Below the pieces are notes generated by a model that was given only the letters and a program-made list of their open reading frames with translations, did not search any database and was not told where the DNA came from. From assembly GCA_036501185.1 (NCBI GenBank), contig DASYAU010000138.1, forward strand, positions 1 to 64,000: a DNA stretch of 64,000 nt, read 5' to 3'. Shown piece after piece: positions 35,528-43,262 of this stretch; the first letter of the stretch is position 1; every line of letters starts with the position of its first letter. The DNA comes from Korobacter sp036501185 (GTDB taxonomy: Bacteria > Acidobacteriota > Terriglobia > Terriglobales > Acidobacteriaceae). The translations under genes and the position numbers were made by a program.

Positions 35528-35825
35528 TAAAAGTTTTCTCGGAATTCTGTAAGGGCAGAATGAGTTCCTTAATGTTGGCGCGGCTGTCGACCACAGTGTG
35601 GCCGCCTTGCCGGACGAGGGAGCCCTGGATCAGCCCAAAAACTTGTAAATCGCCGCCGGTGTTGATGACACTGCCGGCGACTGTGCCGCGCATTTCGCAG
35701 GCCGCGCCGGGTTCGATAGTGAGATTTCCGGTGACCATGCCGTTGAGGCAAAGTCGCGTGCCGTCGACGACAGTTACGTCGCCTTCAATCACACCATCCA
35801 CCGTTCCTGCGAGCCGTTGCGTCAT
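35520..35825 (-). CDS. Bactofilin-like (polymer-forming cytoskeletal) small protein between nuoF and nuoG
   Basis: A 101-residue protein made of short beta-helix-type repeats: GTVDGVIEGDVTV, LNGMVTGNLTIEPGA, RGTVAGSVINTGGDL and FGLIQGSLVRQGG. This spacing of V/I-x-G-x-V/L turns is characteristic of bactofilin/DUF583 domains, which polymerise into filaments. The ATG at 35825 overlaps the nuoF stop by one base (TAATG) and its own stop overlaps the nuoG start by 8 bp, so it is translated as part of the complex I operon. A role in assembling or anchoring the complex is speculation. The frame could start upstream at 35876 within nuoF, but the coupled ATG is more natural. Confidence 0.75.
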   Translation of the reverse strand: MTQRLAGTVDGVIEGDVTVVDGTRLCLNGMVTGNLTIEPGAACEMRGTVAGSVINTGGDLQVFGLIQGSLVRQGGHTVVDSRANIKELILPLQNSEKTFNA

Positions 35826-37144
35826 TATGCGAGCACCGGGAGCTGCGAAATGGATCCGTGCTCGGCGTAAGGGCACGGACGTCCTTCCAGGTGATCTTCA
35901 AATTCTCTGCGGAACTTCTGCACGAAGGCGATGATCGGCATAGCCGCGGCATCGCCAAGCGGACAGAAGGTCCGGCCGAGCATGTTGTCGGCGAGATATT
36001 TAATGTTGTCGATGTCCTTTTTAATACCGCCGCCTGCGTGGAAGCGGGTGAGGGTTTTCTTCAGCCAGTCGGTACCTTCGCGGCACGGGATGCACCAGCC
36101 GCAGCTCTCGTGCTGGTAGAACTTGATGGTGCGGAGCGCGAACTTCACAATGCAGGTGCGATCGTCGAGGATGACAACGCCGCCGGAGCCGAGCATCGAG
36201 CCGGCCTTCGCGACCGAATCGAAGTCCATGGCGATGTCGATTTCTTCGGGAAGAAGCGCGGGCACCGAAGATCCACCGGGTACGACTGCTTTGAGTTGGC
36301 GTCCGTTCTGGATGCCGCCACCGACCTCGTAGATCATCTTCTTAAGGTTGTATCCCATGGGAAGCTCGTAAACGCCGGGCTTCTCGAGGTTGCCGCTGAG
36401 GCAGAAGAGACGCGTGCCGCCGTTGCGCGGGGTGCCAAGGTCGGCGTACTTCTGGCCGCCCATCAGCAGGATGTGCGGGACCGCGGCGAGCGTTTCAGCG
36501 TTGTTGATGACCGTTGGGCCGCCCCAGAGTCCGACGACCGCAGGGAACGGAGGACGAATGCGCGGAATGCCGCGCTTGCCTTCGAGCGATTCCATGAGCG
36601 CGGACTCTTCGCCGACTTCGTAAGCGCCGGCGCCGCCGTGCCAGTAGACGTCGAAATCTTTGCCGCTGCCGAAGATGTTTTTGCCGATGAAGCCCTTGGC
36701 ATAGGCATCGGCAATCGCCTTCTGCATGATGATCGACAGGTAGCGATATTCGCCGCGCAGGTAGATGTATCCGGACCTTGCGCCGCAGGCGAGACCCGCG
36801 ATGATGACGCCTTCGATGACGGCGTGGGGATCGTGTTCGAAGATGAGGCGATCTTTGCAGGTGCCGGGCTCGGACTCGTCGCCATTGCAGAGAATGTATT
36901 TCGGCTTGGCGGATTCCTTTGGCACGAACGACCACTTCATGCCCGTAGGGAACCCGGCGCCTCCGCGTCCGCGGAGGTTGGAGACCTTGACCTCCGCAAT
37001 GATGGCGTCGGGCGTCATGGTCAACGCCTTCTGCACAGCCTTGTAACCGTCGAGCTCGAGATAACGGTCGATTTCGGTCGCGCCCTTGCCCCAGCGGCTC
37101 GAGATGACCTTTACCTCATCGGGATGTGAAACCAAATCTGCCAT
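35825..37144 (-). CDS. nuoF: NADH-quinone oxidoreductase subunit F (cluster II)
   Basis: A 439-residue NADH-binding subunit that carries FMN and one [4Fe-4S] cluster. The nucleotide-binding motif is LRGRGGAGFPTGMKW, the second glycine-rich segment is GAGAYEVGEESALMESLEG, and the cluster ligands are ESCGWCIPCREGT. It accepts hydride from NADH and passes electrons to NuoE and NuoG. It is the only nuoF in the window. Confidence 0.97.
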   Translation of the reverse strand: MADLVSHPDEVKVISSRWGKGATEIDRYLELDGYKAVQKALTMTPDAIIAEVKVSNLRGRGGAGFPTGMKWSFVPKESAKPKYILCNGDESEPGTCKDRLIFEHDPHAVIEGVIIAGLACGARSGYIYLRGEYRYLSIIMQKAIADAYAKGFIGKNIFGSGKDFDVYWHGGAGAYEVGEESALMESLEGKRGIPRIRPPFPAVVGLWGGPTVINNAETLAAVPHILLMGGQKYADLGTPRNGGTRLFCLSGNLEKPGVYELPMGYNLKKMIYEVGGGIQNGRQLKAVVPGGSSVPALLPEEIDIAMDFDSVAKAGSMLGSGGVVILDDRTCIVKFALRTIKFYQHESCGWCIPCREGTDWLKKTLTRFHAGGGIKKDIDNIKYLADNMLGRTFCPLGDAAAMPIIAFVQKFRREFEDHLEGRPCPYAEHGSISQLPVLA

Positions 37145-37158
37145 GAATCTTTCCTGCG

Positions 37159-37641
37159 CTACTGTTTTTCGCGCTTGCGGTACGAGTCGAGGACCGCGTC
37201 CACTTTTTCGTTGGTGAGGTTCTCGTGGAAGTCGTAATTCACCTGGATCGCCGGGGCCCAGCTACATGCGCCGATGCACTCCACTTCTTCCAGGGAAAAG
37301 AGGCCGTCCGGTGTGGTCTGCTTGTGTCCGATGCCGAGCGTCTTTTTGCAGTGCTCAAAGATTTCTTCGCCGCCGCGCTGCAGGCAGCAAATGTTGGTGC
37401 ACACCTGCACGTTGTATTTGCCAATCGGCTTGGTGCGCAGCATGGAGTAATAGCTGATGACGTTGCGCACTTCGAGTTCGGTGAGGTCCAGACGCTGGGC
37501 GACTTCGGCGATGGACTCGTCGCTGAGATAGCCGACTTCATCCTGCACGAAGAGCAGCAAGGGAACGAGTGGCGAGCGCTTGGTGGGGTAGTGCCCCTGC
37601 GCTTCGGTGAACCATTTTTCGAGATTTTCGGAGAACTTCAT
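37159..37641 (-). CDS. nuoE: NADH-quinone oxidoreductase subunit E (cluster II)
   Basis: A 160-residue thioredoxin-like [2Fe-2S] subunit of the NADH-input module. The cluster ligands lie in VCTNICC and VECIGACSWAP. The N-terminal helical domain is typical (VPLLLFVQDEVGYLSDESI). It lies 14 bp before nuoF and is separated from nuoD by a palindromic repeat. Confidence 0.95.
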   Translation of the reverse strand: MKFSENLEKWFTEAQGHYPTKRSPLVPLLLFVQDEVGYLSDESIAEVAQRLDLTELEVRNVISYYSMLRTKPIGKYNVQVCTNICCLQRGGEEIFEHCKKTLGIGHKQTTPDGLFSLEEVECIGACSWAPAIQVNYDFHENLTNEKVDAVLDSYRKREKQ

Positions 37642-37663
37642 TGTGCCTGTGTCTTCCAGTACA

Positions 37664-37728
37664 GCAGGGGCTAAAGCCCGGAGCCGTTGCGCTTCTGAAC
37701 GGCAGCGCTAAAGCGCTGCCCTGATACA
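37664..37728 (+). repeat. Bipartite palindromic repeat, copy 2
   Basis: CAGGGGCTAAAGCCCG, a variable middle part, then CGGCAGCGCTAAAGCGCTGC followed by CCTGATACA. It is the same organisation and orientation as copy 1 and lies in the nuoE-nuoD spacer. The second palindrome is perfect here. Confidence 0.75.
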
Positions 37729-37735
37729 AAACTTT

Positions 37736-38941
37736 CTATCGATCCACGTCGCCTAACACGATGTCGATGGAGCCGATGGCGGCCACCACGTCGGCGAGCA
37801 ATTGGCCTTTGCACATCGACGGCAATACCTGCAAATTTGCGAACGAGGGCGAGCGCATGTGAACGCGGTAGGGCTTTGCGGTGCCGTCGCTCACAATGTA
37901 GTAGCCCATTTCTCCGCGCGGCGATTCGATCGCGCTATAGACCTCGCCGGGCGGAACGGTGAAACCTTCCGTAACGATCTTGAAGTGGTAGATGAGCGCT
38001 TCCATCTCGGTCTTCATCTTCTCGCGATCGGGGAGCACGACCTTGGGCGCGTCGGCCTTGATCGAACCCTCGGGCATTCCAGCCAGCGCTTGTTGCACGA
38101 TATTGCAGCTTTCGCGTAGTTCCGCGATGCGACATTGATACCGGGCGAAGACGTCCCCGTCGGTCTTGACCGGGACTTGGAACTTAAATTTGTCGTATCC
38201 GGAGTAGGGCATATCTCGGCGGATATCGAAGTCGATGCCGCTGCCGCGCATGGTCGGCCCTGAGGCGCCGAGCGCTAGTGCGTCTTCCTTGCTCAGCAGG
38301 GCGACACCCTTCGTACGCATGAGGAAAATCGGGTTCTGCGTGAGGAGCCCTTCATATTCGTCCATTTTGGACGGGAAAGTGTCGGCAAATTTCTTGACCC
38401 GGGCGAACCAATCGAGCGGCGGTTCCATGGCGATGCCGCCGACGCGGAAGTAGGAAGTCATCATGCGCTGGCCGGAGACGGCCTCGAAGAGCTTCAGCAG
38501 TTCTTCGCGCTCGCGGAAGCAATAGAGGAACACCGTCATCGCGCCGAGGTCCATGGCGCCCGTGCCCAGCCAAACCAGGTGCGAGTTGATGCGCGTGAGT
38601 TCGTTGCAGAGCACGCGGAGCCACTGCGCGCGCTCGGGAATCTCGAGCCCCAGGAGTTTCTCGACCGCCAGGCAGTAAGCCAGGTTGTTGGTCATGGGGC
38701 AGAGGTAGTCGATCCGGTCGGTCATCGGCACGACCTGCTGGTAGAACTTGGCTTCGCAGGTTTTCTCGATGCCAGTGTGCAGGTAGCCGATGTCGGGCAT
38801 GATGCGGACGATGGTTTCGCCATCGATTTCCAGCAGCAGGCGCAACACGCCGTGGGTGGACGGGTGCTGCGGGCCCATGTTCAGGACCATGGTTTTGTCC
38901 TGACCGGCCTCCAGAACTGGCGTGGGATTCATGTGTGCCAT
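37736..38941 (-). CDS. nuoD: NADH-quinone oxidoreductase subunit D (cluster II)
   Basis: A 401-residue 49-kDa-type subunit with MVLNMGPQHPSTHGVLRLLL and C-terminal IGSIDIVLGDVDR. The start is ATG 38941, with a second ATG three codons in. It follows nuoC by 2 bp and diverges clearly from the cluster I NuoD. Confidence 0.96.
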   Translation of the reverse strand: MAHMNPTPVLEAGQDKTMVLNMGPQHPSTHGVLRLLLEIDGETIVRIMPDIGYLHTGIEKTCEAKFYQQVVPMTDRIDYLCPMTNNLAYCLAVEKLLGLEIPERAQWLRVLCNELTRINSHLVWLGTGAMDLGAMTVFLYCFREREELLKLFEAVSGQRMMTSYFRVGGIAMEPPLDWFARVKKFADTFPSKMDEYEGLLTQNPIFLMRTKGVALLSKEDALALGASGPTMRGSGIDFDIRRDMPYSGYDKFKFQVPVKTDGDVFARYQCRIAELRESCNIVQQALAGMPEGSIKADAPKVVLPDREKMKTEMEALIYHFKIVTEGFTVPPGEVYSAIESPRGEMGYYIVSDGTAKPYRVHMRSPSFANLQVLPSMCKGQLLADVVAAIGSIDIVLGDVDR

Positions 38942-38943
38942 GA

Positions 38944-39441
38944 CTATCGGTAACCTTCGACGGGATAATCCTTGCGGAGAGGATGTCCCTTCCAGTCCTC
39001 GGGCATCATGATGCGGACGAGGTTCGGATGGCCGTGGAAGCGGACTCCGAAGAGATCAAAGACCTCGCGCTCGAAATAGTCGCACGAGGGGAAGATAGAG
39101 AAGACGGAATCGACCTGGGCGTCGTCGCCCAGCAGCTTCACTTTCAACCGCACGCGTTCTTTGCGGGAGATGGAAAGCAGGTGATAGCTGAGTTCGAAGC
39201 GCGGCTCGCTCGGATACCAATCCACGCAGGTCACGTCGGAGAGGAAGGTGAACTGGAGCTCGGGATCTTCTTTCAGGGTGCGAATGGCAGCGATGATGTG
39301 CTCGCGCGGCACCCAGATGCTCAGCTCGTTGCGATCGAACTTTACAGCTTCGACGGCAATAACGGCCGAAGCCAGCAACCTGCCCAGCGCCGGGCGATCC
39401 TTAAGCTGCTCAACGTCAGTAATGGCAGGCTCGAGGGGCAT
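38944..39441 (-). CDS. nuoC: NADH-quinone oxidoreductase subunit C (cluster II)
   Basis: A 165-residue connecting subunit of normal size. The 30-kDa signature is intact: FEREVFDLFGVRFHGHPNLVRIMMPEDW and HPLRKDYP. It begins exactly at the end of nuoA, with no gap. nuoB, which usually stands between nuoA and nuoC, is absent. Confidence 0.95.
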   Translation of the reverse strand: MPLEPAITDVEQLKDRPALGRLLASAVIAVEAVKFDRNELSIWVPREHIIAAIRTLKEDPELQFTFLSDVTCVDWYPSEPRFELSYHLLSISRKERVRLKVKLLGDDAQVDSVFSIFPSCDYFEREVFDLFGVRFHGHPNLVRIMMPEDWKGHPLRKDYPVEGYR

Positions 39442-39834
39442 TTAGATCCTTTCACCCGGAAGCTTCCTGTTCCAGTCGAGCACGCCTTTTTTCCATATAT
39501 AGAAGAAGCCGGCCATCACGATGGCCACGTACACCAGCATCTCCCAGAAGCCGAACATCTTGAGCTCCTTGAAGATGATGGCCCATGGGTACAGGAAGAC
39601 GGCTTCTACGTCGAACAGGATAAAGAGGATAGCGACGAGGTAGAACTTGACCGAGAAACGGCTCTGGGCGTTGCCGACGGGTTCCATGCCGCATTCATAG
39701 GGCGACATTTTGGCATTGTTGAATTTGTGCTGGCCAAGGAACCACGAAAGGACCACCATCCCGGCCGGGATAATGGTAACCACCGCGAGGTGAATTAGTA
39801 ACGGTATGTAACGGGCGAAATAGTTATCCTGCAT
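39442..39834 (-). CDS. nuoA: NADH-quinone oxidoreductase subunit A (cluster II)
   Basis: A 130-residue three-helix subunit with the conserved SPYECGMEP...FSVKFYLVAILFILFDVEAVFLYPWA. I chose ATG 39834 (MQDNYFARYIP); the frame is open to 39879, but the predicted promoter lies across that extension. No Shine-Dalgarno is seen, consistent with a near-leaderless mRNA. First gene of cluster II. Confidence 0.93.
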   Translation of the reverse strand: MQDNYFARYIPLLIHLAVVTIIPAGMVVLSWFLGQHKFNNAKMSPYECGMEPVGNAQSRFSVKFYLVAILFILFDVEAVFLYPWAIIFKELKMFGFWEMLVYVAIVMAGFFYIWKKGVLDWNRKLPGERI

Positions 39835-39845
39835 GAGGGCGCTTG

Positions 39846-39875
39846 TATATAATTCCGGCCACGACGACTGTGCAA
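39846..39875 (-). promoter_or_regulatory. Predicted promoter of complex I cluster II
   Basis: On the minus strand, -35 TTGCAC (39870-39875), an 18-bp spacer and -10 TATATA (39846-39851). Transcription would begin about five bases before the nuoA ATG. Confidence 0.45.
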
Positions 39876-40025
39876 ACACTTCAGTTTATTTTTCGTTGCA
39901 CAGCACTGTCAAGCCAAGAGCAACCTCGGAAGACGCGTATTTTGTGAAAGTTGCGTATCGATCAAAAGGCTCGGGCAAGACAGTGAATAAGACTGCAACT
40001 CCCCCAGGAGAACGCGGGATCGCGC

Positions 40026-40601
40026 ATGATTTTCGGCTTCAACACGGACGTTAAGTTTAAGGGCACCGTTTACCACATCCAGAGCGAGGCCCGGCAGCAC
40101 GATCAGCACCTGCAAACACAGGTGTTTGTGCGTGGACGCTGCATTGGCAAGAAGGCGACGCCCTACGCGGAGCACGCCGCCGATCCGAGCTTCTCGGACG
40201 GGAACATGCACGAGCTGCTGAAGGCCCAGCACAAGGGCGTGGTAGAAGCCGTCCGCGAAGGACGCGTGGGCGAGGTGTTGCACGAAACCTACAATCTTCC
40301 GACCAATGGCTTCACCGTGCAGTGGAACAACGCGCATTCGGTGGTGCTGGACGGGATGATGGTGCTGCAGTTCCACGTGGCACTCGGCGGCACTCCGGTC
40401 AGCGGCGCGACCCTGATCAGCAAGGTGGTCTTTCCGAACGAACCGCCGATCTTCGCCAAGCTAGTGAGCGATAAAGAAGGTCACGTGGAAACCCGCGTGC
40501 CAGCCCAGCACGAGGCGCTGGACGCGGCAGCGATTTACGTGCAGGCCTTCCACGGCGAGCACAGCGCAGTAAGGAGGTACCGGCTGCGGCAGGTCGGGTA
40601 A
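40026..40601 (+). CDS. Unknown 191-residue protein
   Basis: No signal peptide and no transmembrane helix. The N-terminal half contains FNTDVKFKGTVYHIQSEAR and QTQVFVRGRCIGKK, suggesting a beta-rich domain. The C-terminal half (GTPVSGATLISKVVFP, HVETRVPAQHE) resembles an immunoglobulin-like strand pattern. I do not recognise a family. It is divergent from nuoA of cluster II and lies 24 bp before thiS. The nearest AGGAG is about 15 bases before the ATG, rather far. Confidence 0.72.
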   Translation: MIFGFNTDVKFKGTVYHIQSEARQHDQHLQTQVFVRGRCIGKKATPYAEHAADPSFSDGNMHELLKAQHKGVVEAVREGRVGEVLHETYNLPTNGFTVQWNNAHSVVLDGMMVLQFHVALGGTPVSGATLISKVVFPNEPPIFAKLVSDKEGHVETRVPAQHEALDAAAIYVQAFHGEHSAVRRYRLRQVG

Positions 40602-40625
40602 GTCCCTCCGATTTACAATCCTTCC

Positions 40626-40826
40626 ATGCGGCTCAAGATCAACGGGGAACATAAAGACGTCGCAGGCGTGTCGACTCTCGGCGATCTCGTCGAGCAGCTT
40701 GCGATGAAGTCAGATCGCGTGGCGATTGAGTTGAATCGCGAGATCGTGCCGCGGGCTAGCTGGGCGACGACCGAGTTAAAGGATGGCGACGAGTTGGAGA
40801 TCGTGCACTTCGTGGGTGGTGGGTAA
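40626..40826 (+). CDS. thiS: Sulfur carrier protein ThiS
   Basis: A 66-residue ubiquitin-like protein ending in VHFVGGG, with the C-terminal Gly-Gly that is adenylated and thiocarboxylated in thiamine thiazole synthesis. The beta-grasp pattern is clear: MRLKINGEHKDV, TLGDLVEQL, VAIELNREIVPR, LKDGDELEIV. No other thiamine gene is nearby, so it is an orphan; a MoaD-like carrier is a less likely alternative given the NREIVPR segment. Confidence 0.88.
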   Translation: MRLKINGEHKDVAGVSTLGDLVEQLAMKSDRVAIELNREIVPRASWATTELKDGDELEIVHFVGGG

Positions 40827-40877
40827 AAGCAAGCCCCCCGTTTCCGATGAGGCTTGCGAAGGAAGGGAACACCGTTT

Positions 40878-42134
40878 TTAGAAGAGGCTTTGCGTGAGCC
40901 AAGGAGCAAAAAGAACCCGCGCTCCCGCGACTTTCGCGCATTCTCCCGACGATGGTCCAGCCGAACATCCCCAATAATTCTCTGTGGCGTCGGCGCTGCC
41001 TGGCCCGATGTTATTTACACCGACTTCATGCTCGTGAAACTGGTTGAGGTGAATGTTTACCTGCGCCGGCGTGTTCACCACAATGGCGTCCGCTTCGGAC
41101 TCGATCTTGTTCTCGGCGATCACGGTTCCGGTCGCCGCCGAGACGCCAAAAACATTGATGCCTGTCGATCCCGGAGTAGCGGCATCGTCTGAGTCGGCAT
41201 GGTTGCTTGCGATGTAGTTGCCGGCGATCACGTTGCGGCTGATGTTCTGGCCCGGAGTGTGGCTGTGAATCGCTACGCCCGGCATTCCGTTACCGACAAG
41301 CCTGTTGCCGCTCACGGAATTCGCATAAGCCGCGGCGCCGGGAACGGATGCGAAGATGCCGACCCCCGCTCCTTCGCCCGCCGTCGCGAGGCCGTTGTAT
41401 GACGATTCATTCCCCAAGATTGTGTTTTGATAGACACCAAGTGGGTTCGTGGCCCCGCTCACCGCTGCGGGTGGGTGAGATGCCAGGGTGATGCCGCAAT
41501 CGTAGGCATTGCGCGAAACCGAGTTGGCGGAGAGAAGATTGCCATGGTTGGGTCCGGTGTCGTCGCTCAGGAGGATGCCGCCGGCATTGTGGTCCACAAC
41601 GTTACCGCTTATCACAGACCCACTCACGCCGGAGAGGTGGATTCCTTCGCCGCAGTCGAAGCCTTCCGCGGTTTCCCAGGAGGGAATGCCGGGACAGCTT
41701 GCCGGAGGCACCAGAGCCTTATCGTTATAAGTGACGTGATTGTTGAATAGGTTCAGTGAGGATGCGTTCGTCGCCACGATGCCTTCGAACTTGGCGTTCT
41801 CGATCGTAAATCCGCTGATGGTGACGTTCCTGAGCCCGGGATGGTTGAGGCCATCGATGTTGAAGCCGTTAGATTTGCCGCTGGCGTTCACGATCGTGGT
41901 GTCGCGATTGGTGCCTATAAGATTCACGGCTTTTCCGATTACGACGTCTTCATGGTAAGTGCCGGGATAAACGCGGACCGTATCATTGGGCGCAGCCGCG
42001 GTCACGGCAGCGGAAATGGAGCTGTAACATCCGCTCCCGCCAGACGGCTTCACACAACGGGTCGCGGCCATCGCGCTGGTTACAGTAAAAAGCGTGAGTG
42101 ACAATGTCGCAAGGAGAGAGAATTTCCATCGCAT
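40878..42134 (-). CDS. Secreted right-handed beta-helix (NosD/pectate-lyase-like) protein
   Basis: A 418-residue protein with a signal peptide (SLLATLSLTLFTVTSAMAA). The mature chain begins with a repeat typical of parallel beta-helix proteins (SISAAVTAAAPNDTVRVYPG, then GKAVNLIGTNRDTTIVNASG) and continues with N-rich rungs such as ISGNVVDHNAGGI and SGNRLVGNGMPGVAI. It is probably a surface carbohydrate-binding or -degrading protein; no catalytic residues can be assigned. The start at 42134 is favoured by AGGAGG ten bases upstream. Confidence 0.83.
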   Translation of the reverse strand: MRWKFSLLATLSLTLFTVTSAMAATRCVKPSGGSGCYSSISAAVTAAAPNDTVRVYPGTYHEDVVIGKAVNLIGTNRDTTIVNASGKSNGFNIDGLNHPGLRNVTISGFTIENAKFEGIVATNASSLNLFNNHVTYNDKALVPPASCPGIPSWETAEGFDCGEGIHLSGVSGSVISGNVVDHNAGGILLSDDTGPNHGNLLSANSVSRNAYDCGITLASHPPAAVSGATNPLGVYQNTILGNESSYNGLATAGEGAGVGIFASVPGAAAYANSVSGNRLVGNGMPGVAIHSHTPGQNISRNVIAGNYIASNHADSDDAATPGSTGINVFGVSAATGTVIAENKIESEADAIVVNTPAQVNIHLNQFHEHEVGVNNIGPGSADATENYWGCSAGPSSGECAKVAGARVLFAPWLTQSLF

Positions 42135-42323
42135 AACGTAAGGGCCTCCTGGGAGAATGCAAAACGGCAACAATGTAGCGCCACTCCCTCGCGATGGGCG
42201 GGAAAAATCACCTTAGTACCTCGCGCCACGATGCGTCATGTATGCGCAATCGCGGCAGACCGTGCAATTCACTGAGTTCTCATCTCATGTTCATCTCCCC
42301 GCAAACTTCTGATCCGTCCAATT

Positions 42324-42427
42324 TATAAAAGTGGAGAGTTCTCCACAGGAGAACCACGGTTGCAGCTTGACACTACACATCACGCAGTTAAGATGTTTCA
42401 AACATTTTGGCTGCCAAATGTTTTGGC
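42324..42427 (+). promoter_or_regulatory. Nested palindromes upstream of the MerR gene
   Basis: After a TATAAA at 42324-42329 come overlapping inverted repeats: GTGGAGA-GT-TCTCCAC (42331-42346) and GTTCTCC-ACA-GGAGAAC (42338-42354), which are mutually exclusive as hairpins. Further on, AAACATTTTGG-CTG-CCAAATGTTT (42400-42423) overlaps GCCAAA-TGT-TTTGGC (42413-42427). Such symmetry before a MerR gene fits operators or an attenuator. The rest of the 42135-42440 spacer shows nothing else. Confidence 0.45.
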
Positions 42428-42440
42428 AGATCTGGGGGAC

Positions 42441-42905
42441 ATGAACCAACGCTTCACATCACGCGACGTAATTGCGCTGACCGGCATCACGGCGCGTCAG
42501 TTGCAGTGGTGGGATGAGCGAGGGATCGTGGTCCCAGCCCGCCAAGGGCACAAGCGGTTTTATTCAATCGACGACCTCGCCGAGGTCGCCGTTCTGTGTG
42601 AGTTACGCCAGCGGGGATTTTCGTTGCAGCGCGTGCGCAAGGTGATGCGCTTCCTGCAGCGAGAGCTGGGGAAGCGGTTAGTAGAAACCGTGAGCGATGG
42701 CTCCGAATATCACCTGCTGACGGATGGCCGGAACCTCTATCTCGAGGATTCCGCGCACGCAGTCATCAATATCCTCAAGAATTCAAGGCAGCCGATTTTA
42801 TCCGTGTGCCTGACGGACACGGTGCAACGGTTGCGGGCCCGGATTGGCAAGAAGCAAGCGCAAACAGCGGTGTCGCCTAGGCTAGGGCGGCGGAAAGCTT
42901 CTTAA
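42441..42905 (+). CDS. MerR family transcriptional regulator
   Basis: A 154-residue regulator with an N-terminal MerR-type winged helix: TSRDVIALTGITARQLQWWD, then GIVVPARQGHKRFYSIDDL and ELRQRGFSLQRVRKVMRFL. The C-terminal half is short and has no cysteine metal site, so the effector is unknown. The start is taken as ATG 42441 because it begins just before the domain and has GGGGGA upstream; the frame stays open to 42360 across the palindromic region. Confidence 0.85.
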   Translation: MNQRFTSRDVIALTGITARQLQWWDERGIVVPARQGHKRFYSIDDLAEVAVLCELRQRGFSLQRVRKVMRFLQRELGKRLVETVSDGSEYHLLTDGRNLYLEDSAHAVINILKNSRQPILSVCLTDTVQRLRARIGKKQAQTAVSPRLGRRKAS

Positions 42906-42937
42906 CGATTCAACTCAGTACTCAAGGGGGAAACACG

Positions 42938-43201
42938 ATGATCGCGGAACTCAGTATCCTGAATGAATGGATCCCCGAACAAATGGAGCCGGGCACAATC
43001 TTCGTCCTGGAAAATGCAGGCGAAATGGGGGAGAGCGTGGATCCGTACTGGGCGGTGCTCTCGTGCCCAACGTGTGGCACGCTGGGACTGATCACCCGGA
43101 AACAGGTGGCGGGATTGCTGCCGATTATCTGCGGATCGCAGATGTGCTCGGCGCAGTTCTTCCTGAATGACGACCAGATCGTTCCGCGAAAACCGTTCTA
43201 A
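42938..43201 (+). CDS. Small zinc-ribbon-like protein
   Basis: An 87-residue protein with two Cys pairs, CPTC at about residues 43-46 and CGSQMC at about 65-70, which could bind one zinc. The N-terminus is acidic (EWIPEQMEPGTIFVLENAGE). It lies 32 bp after the MerR gene behind an AAGGGGGAAA ribosome site, so the two probably form an operon. I do not recognise the family. Confidence 0.75.
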   Translation: MIAELSILNEWIPEQMEPGTIFVLENAGEMGESVDPYWAVLSCPTCGTLGLITRKQVAGLLPIICGSQMCSAQFFLNDDQIVPRKPF

Positions 43202-43217
43202 AGAGAGTTACGGGTAG

Positions 43218-43255
43218 CCCCATCGCCAGCGGATGTACGCTTGCGGTGGGGTCTT
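43218..43255 (+). terminator. Terminator of the MerR/zinc-ribbon unit
   Basis: A long hairpin with CCCCATCGCCAGCG pairing CGCTTGCGGTGGGG, with small mismatches, followed by TCTTTGATTTT. It is also positioned at the end of convergent chrA. Confidence 0.7.
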
Positions 43256-43262
43256 TGATTTT

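Noticed and set aside
34310..35530. Long + strand open frame opposite nuoG
   Set aside because: Antisense shadow of a well-conserved gene; Val/Ala/Glu-rich and without any recognisable domain.
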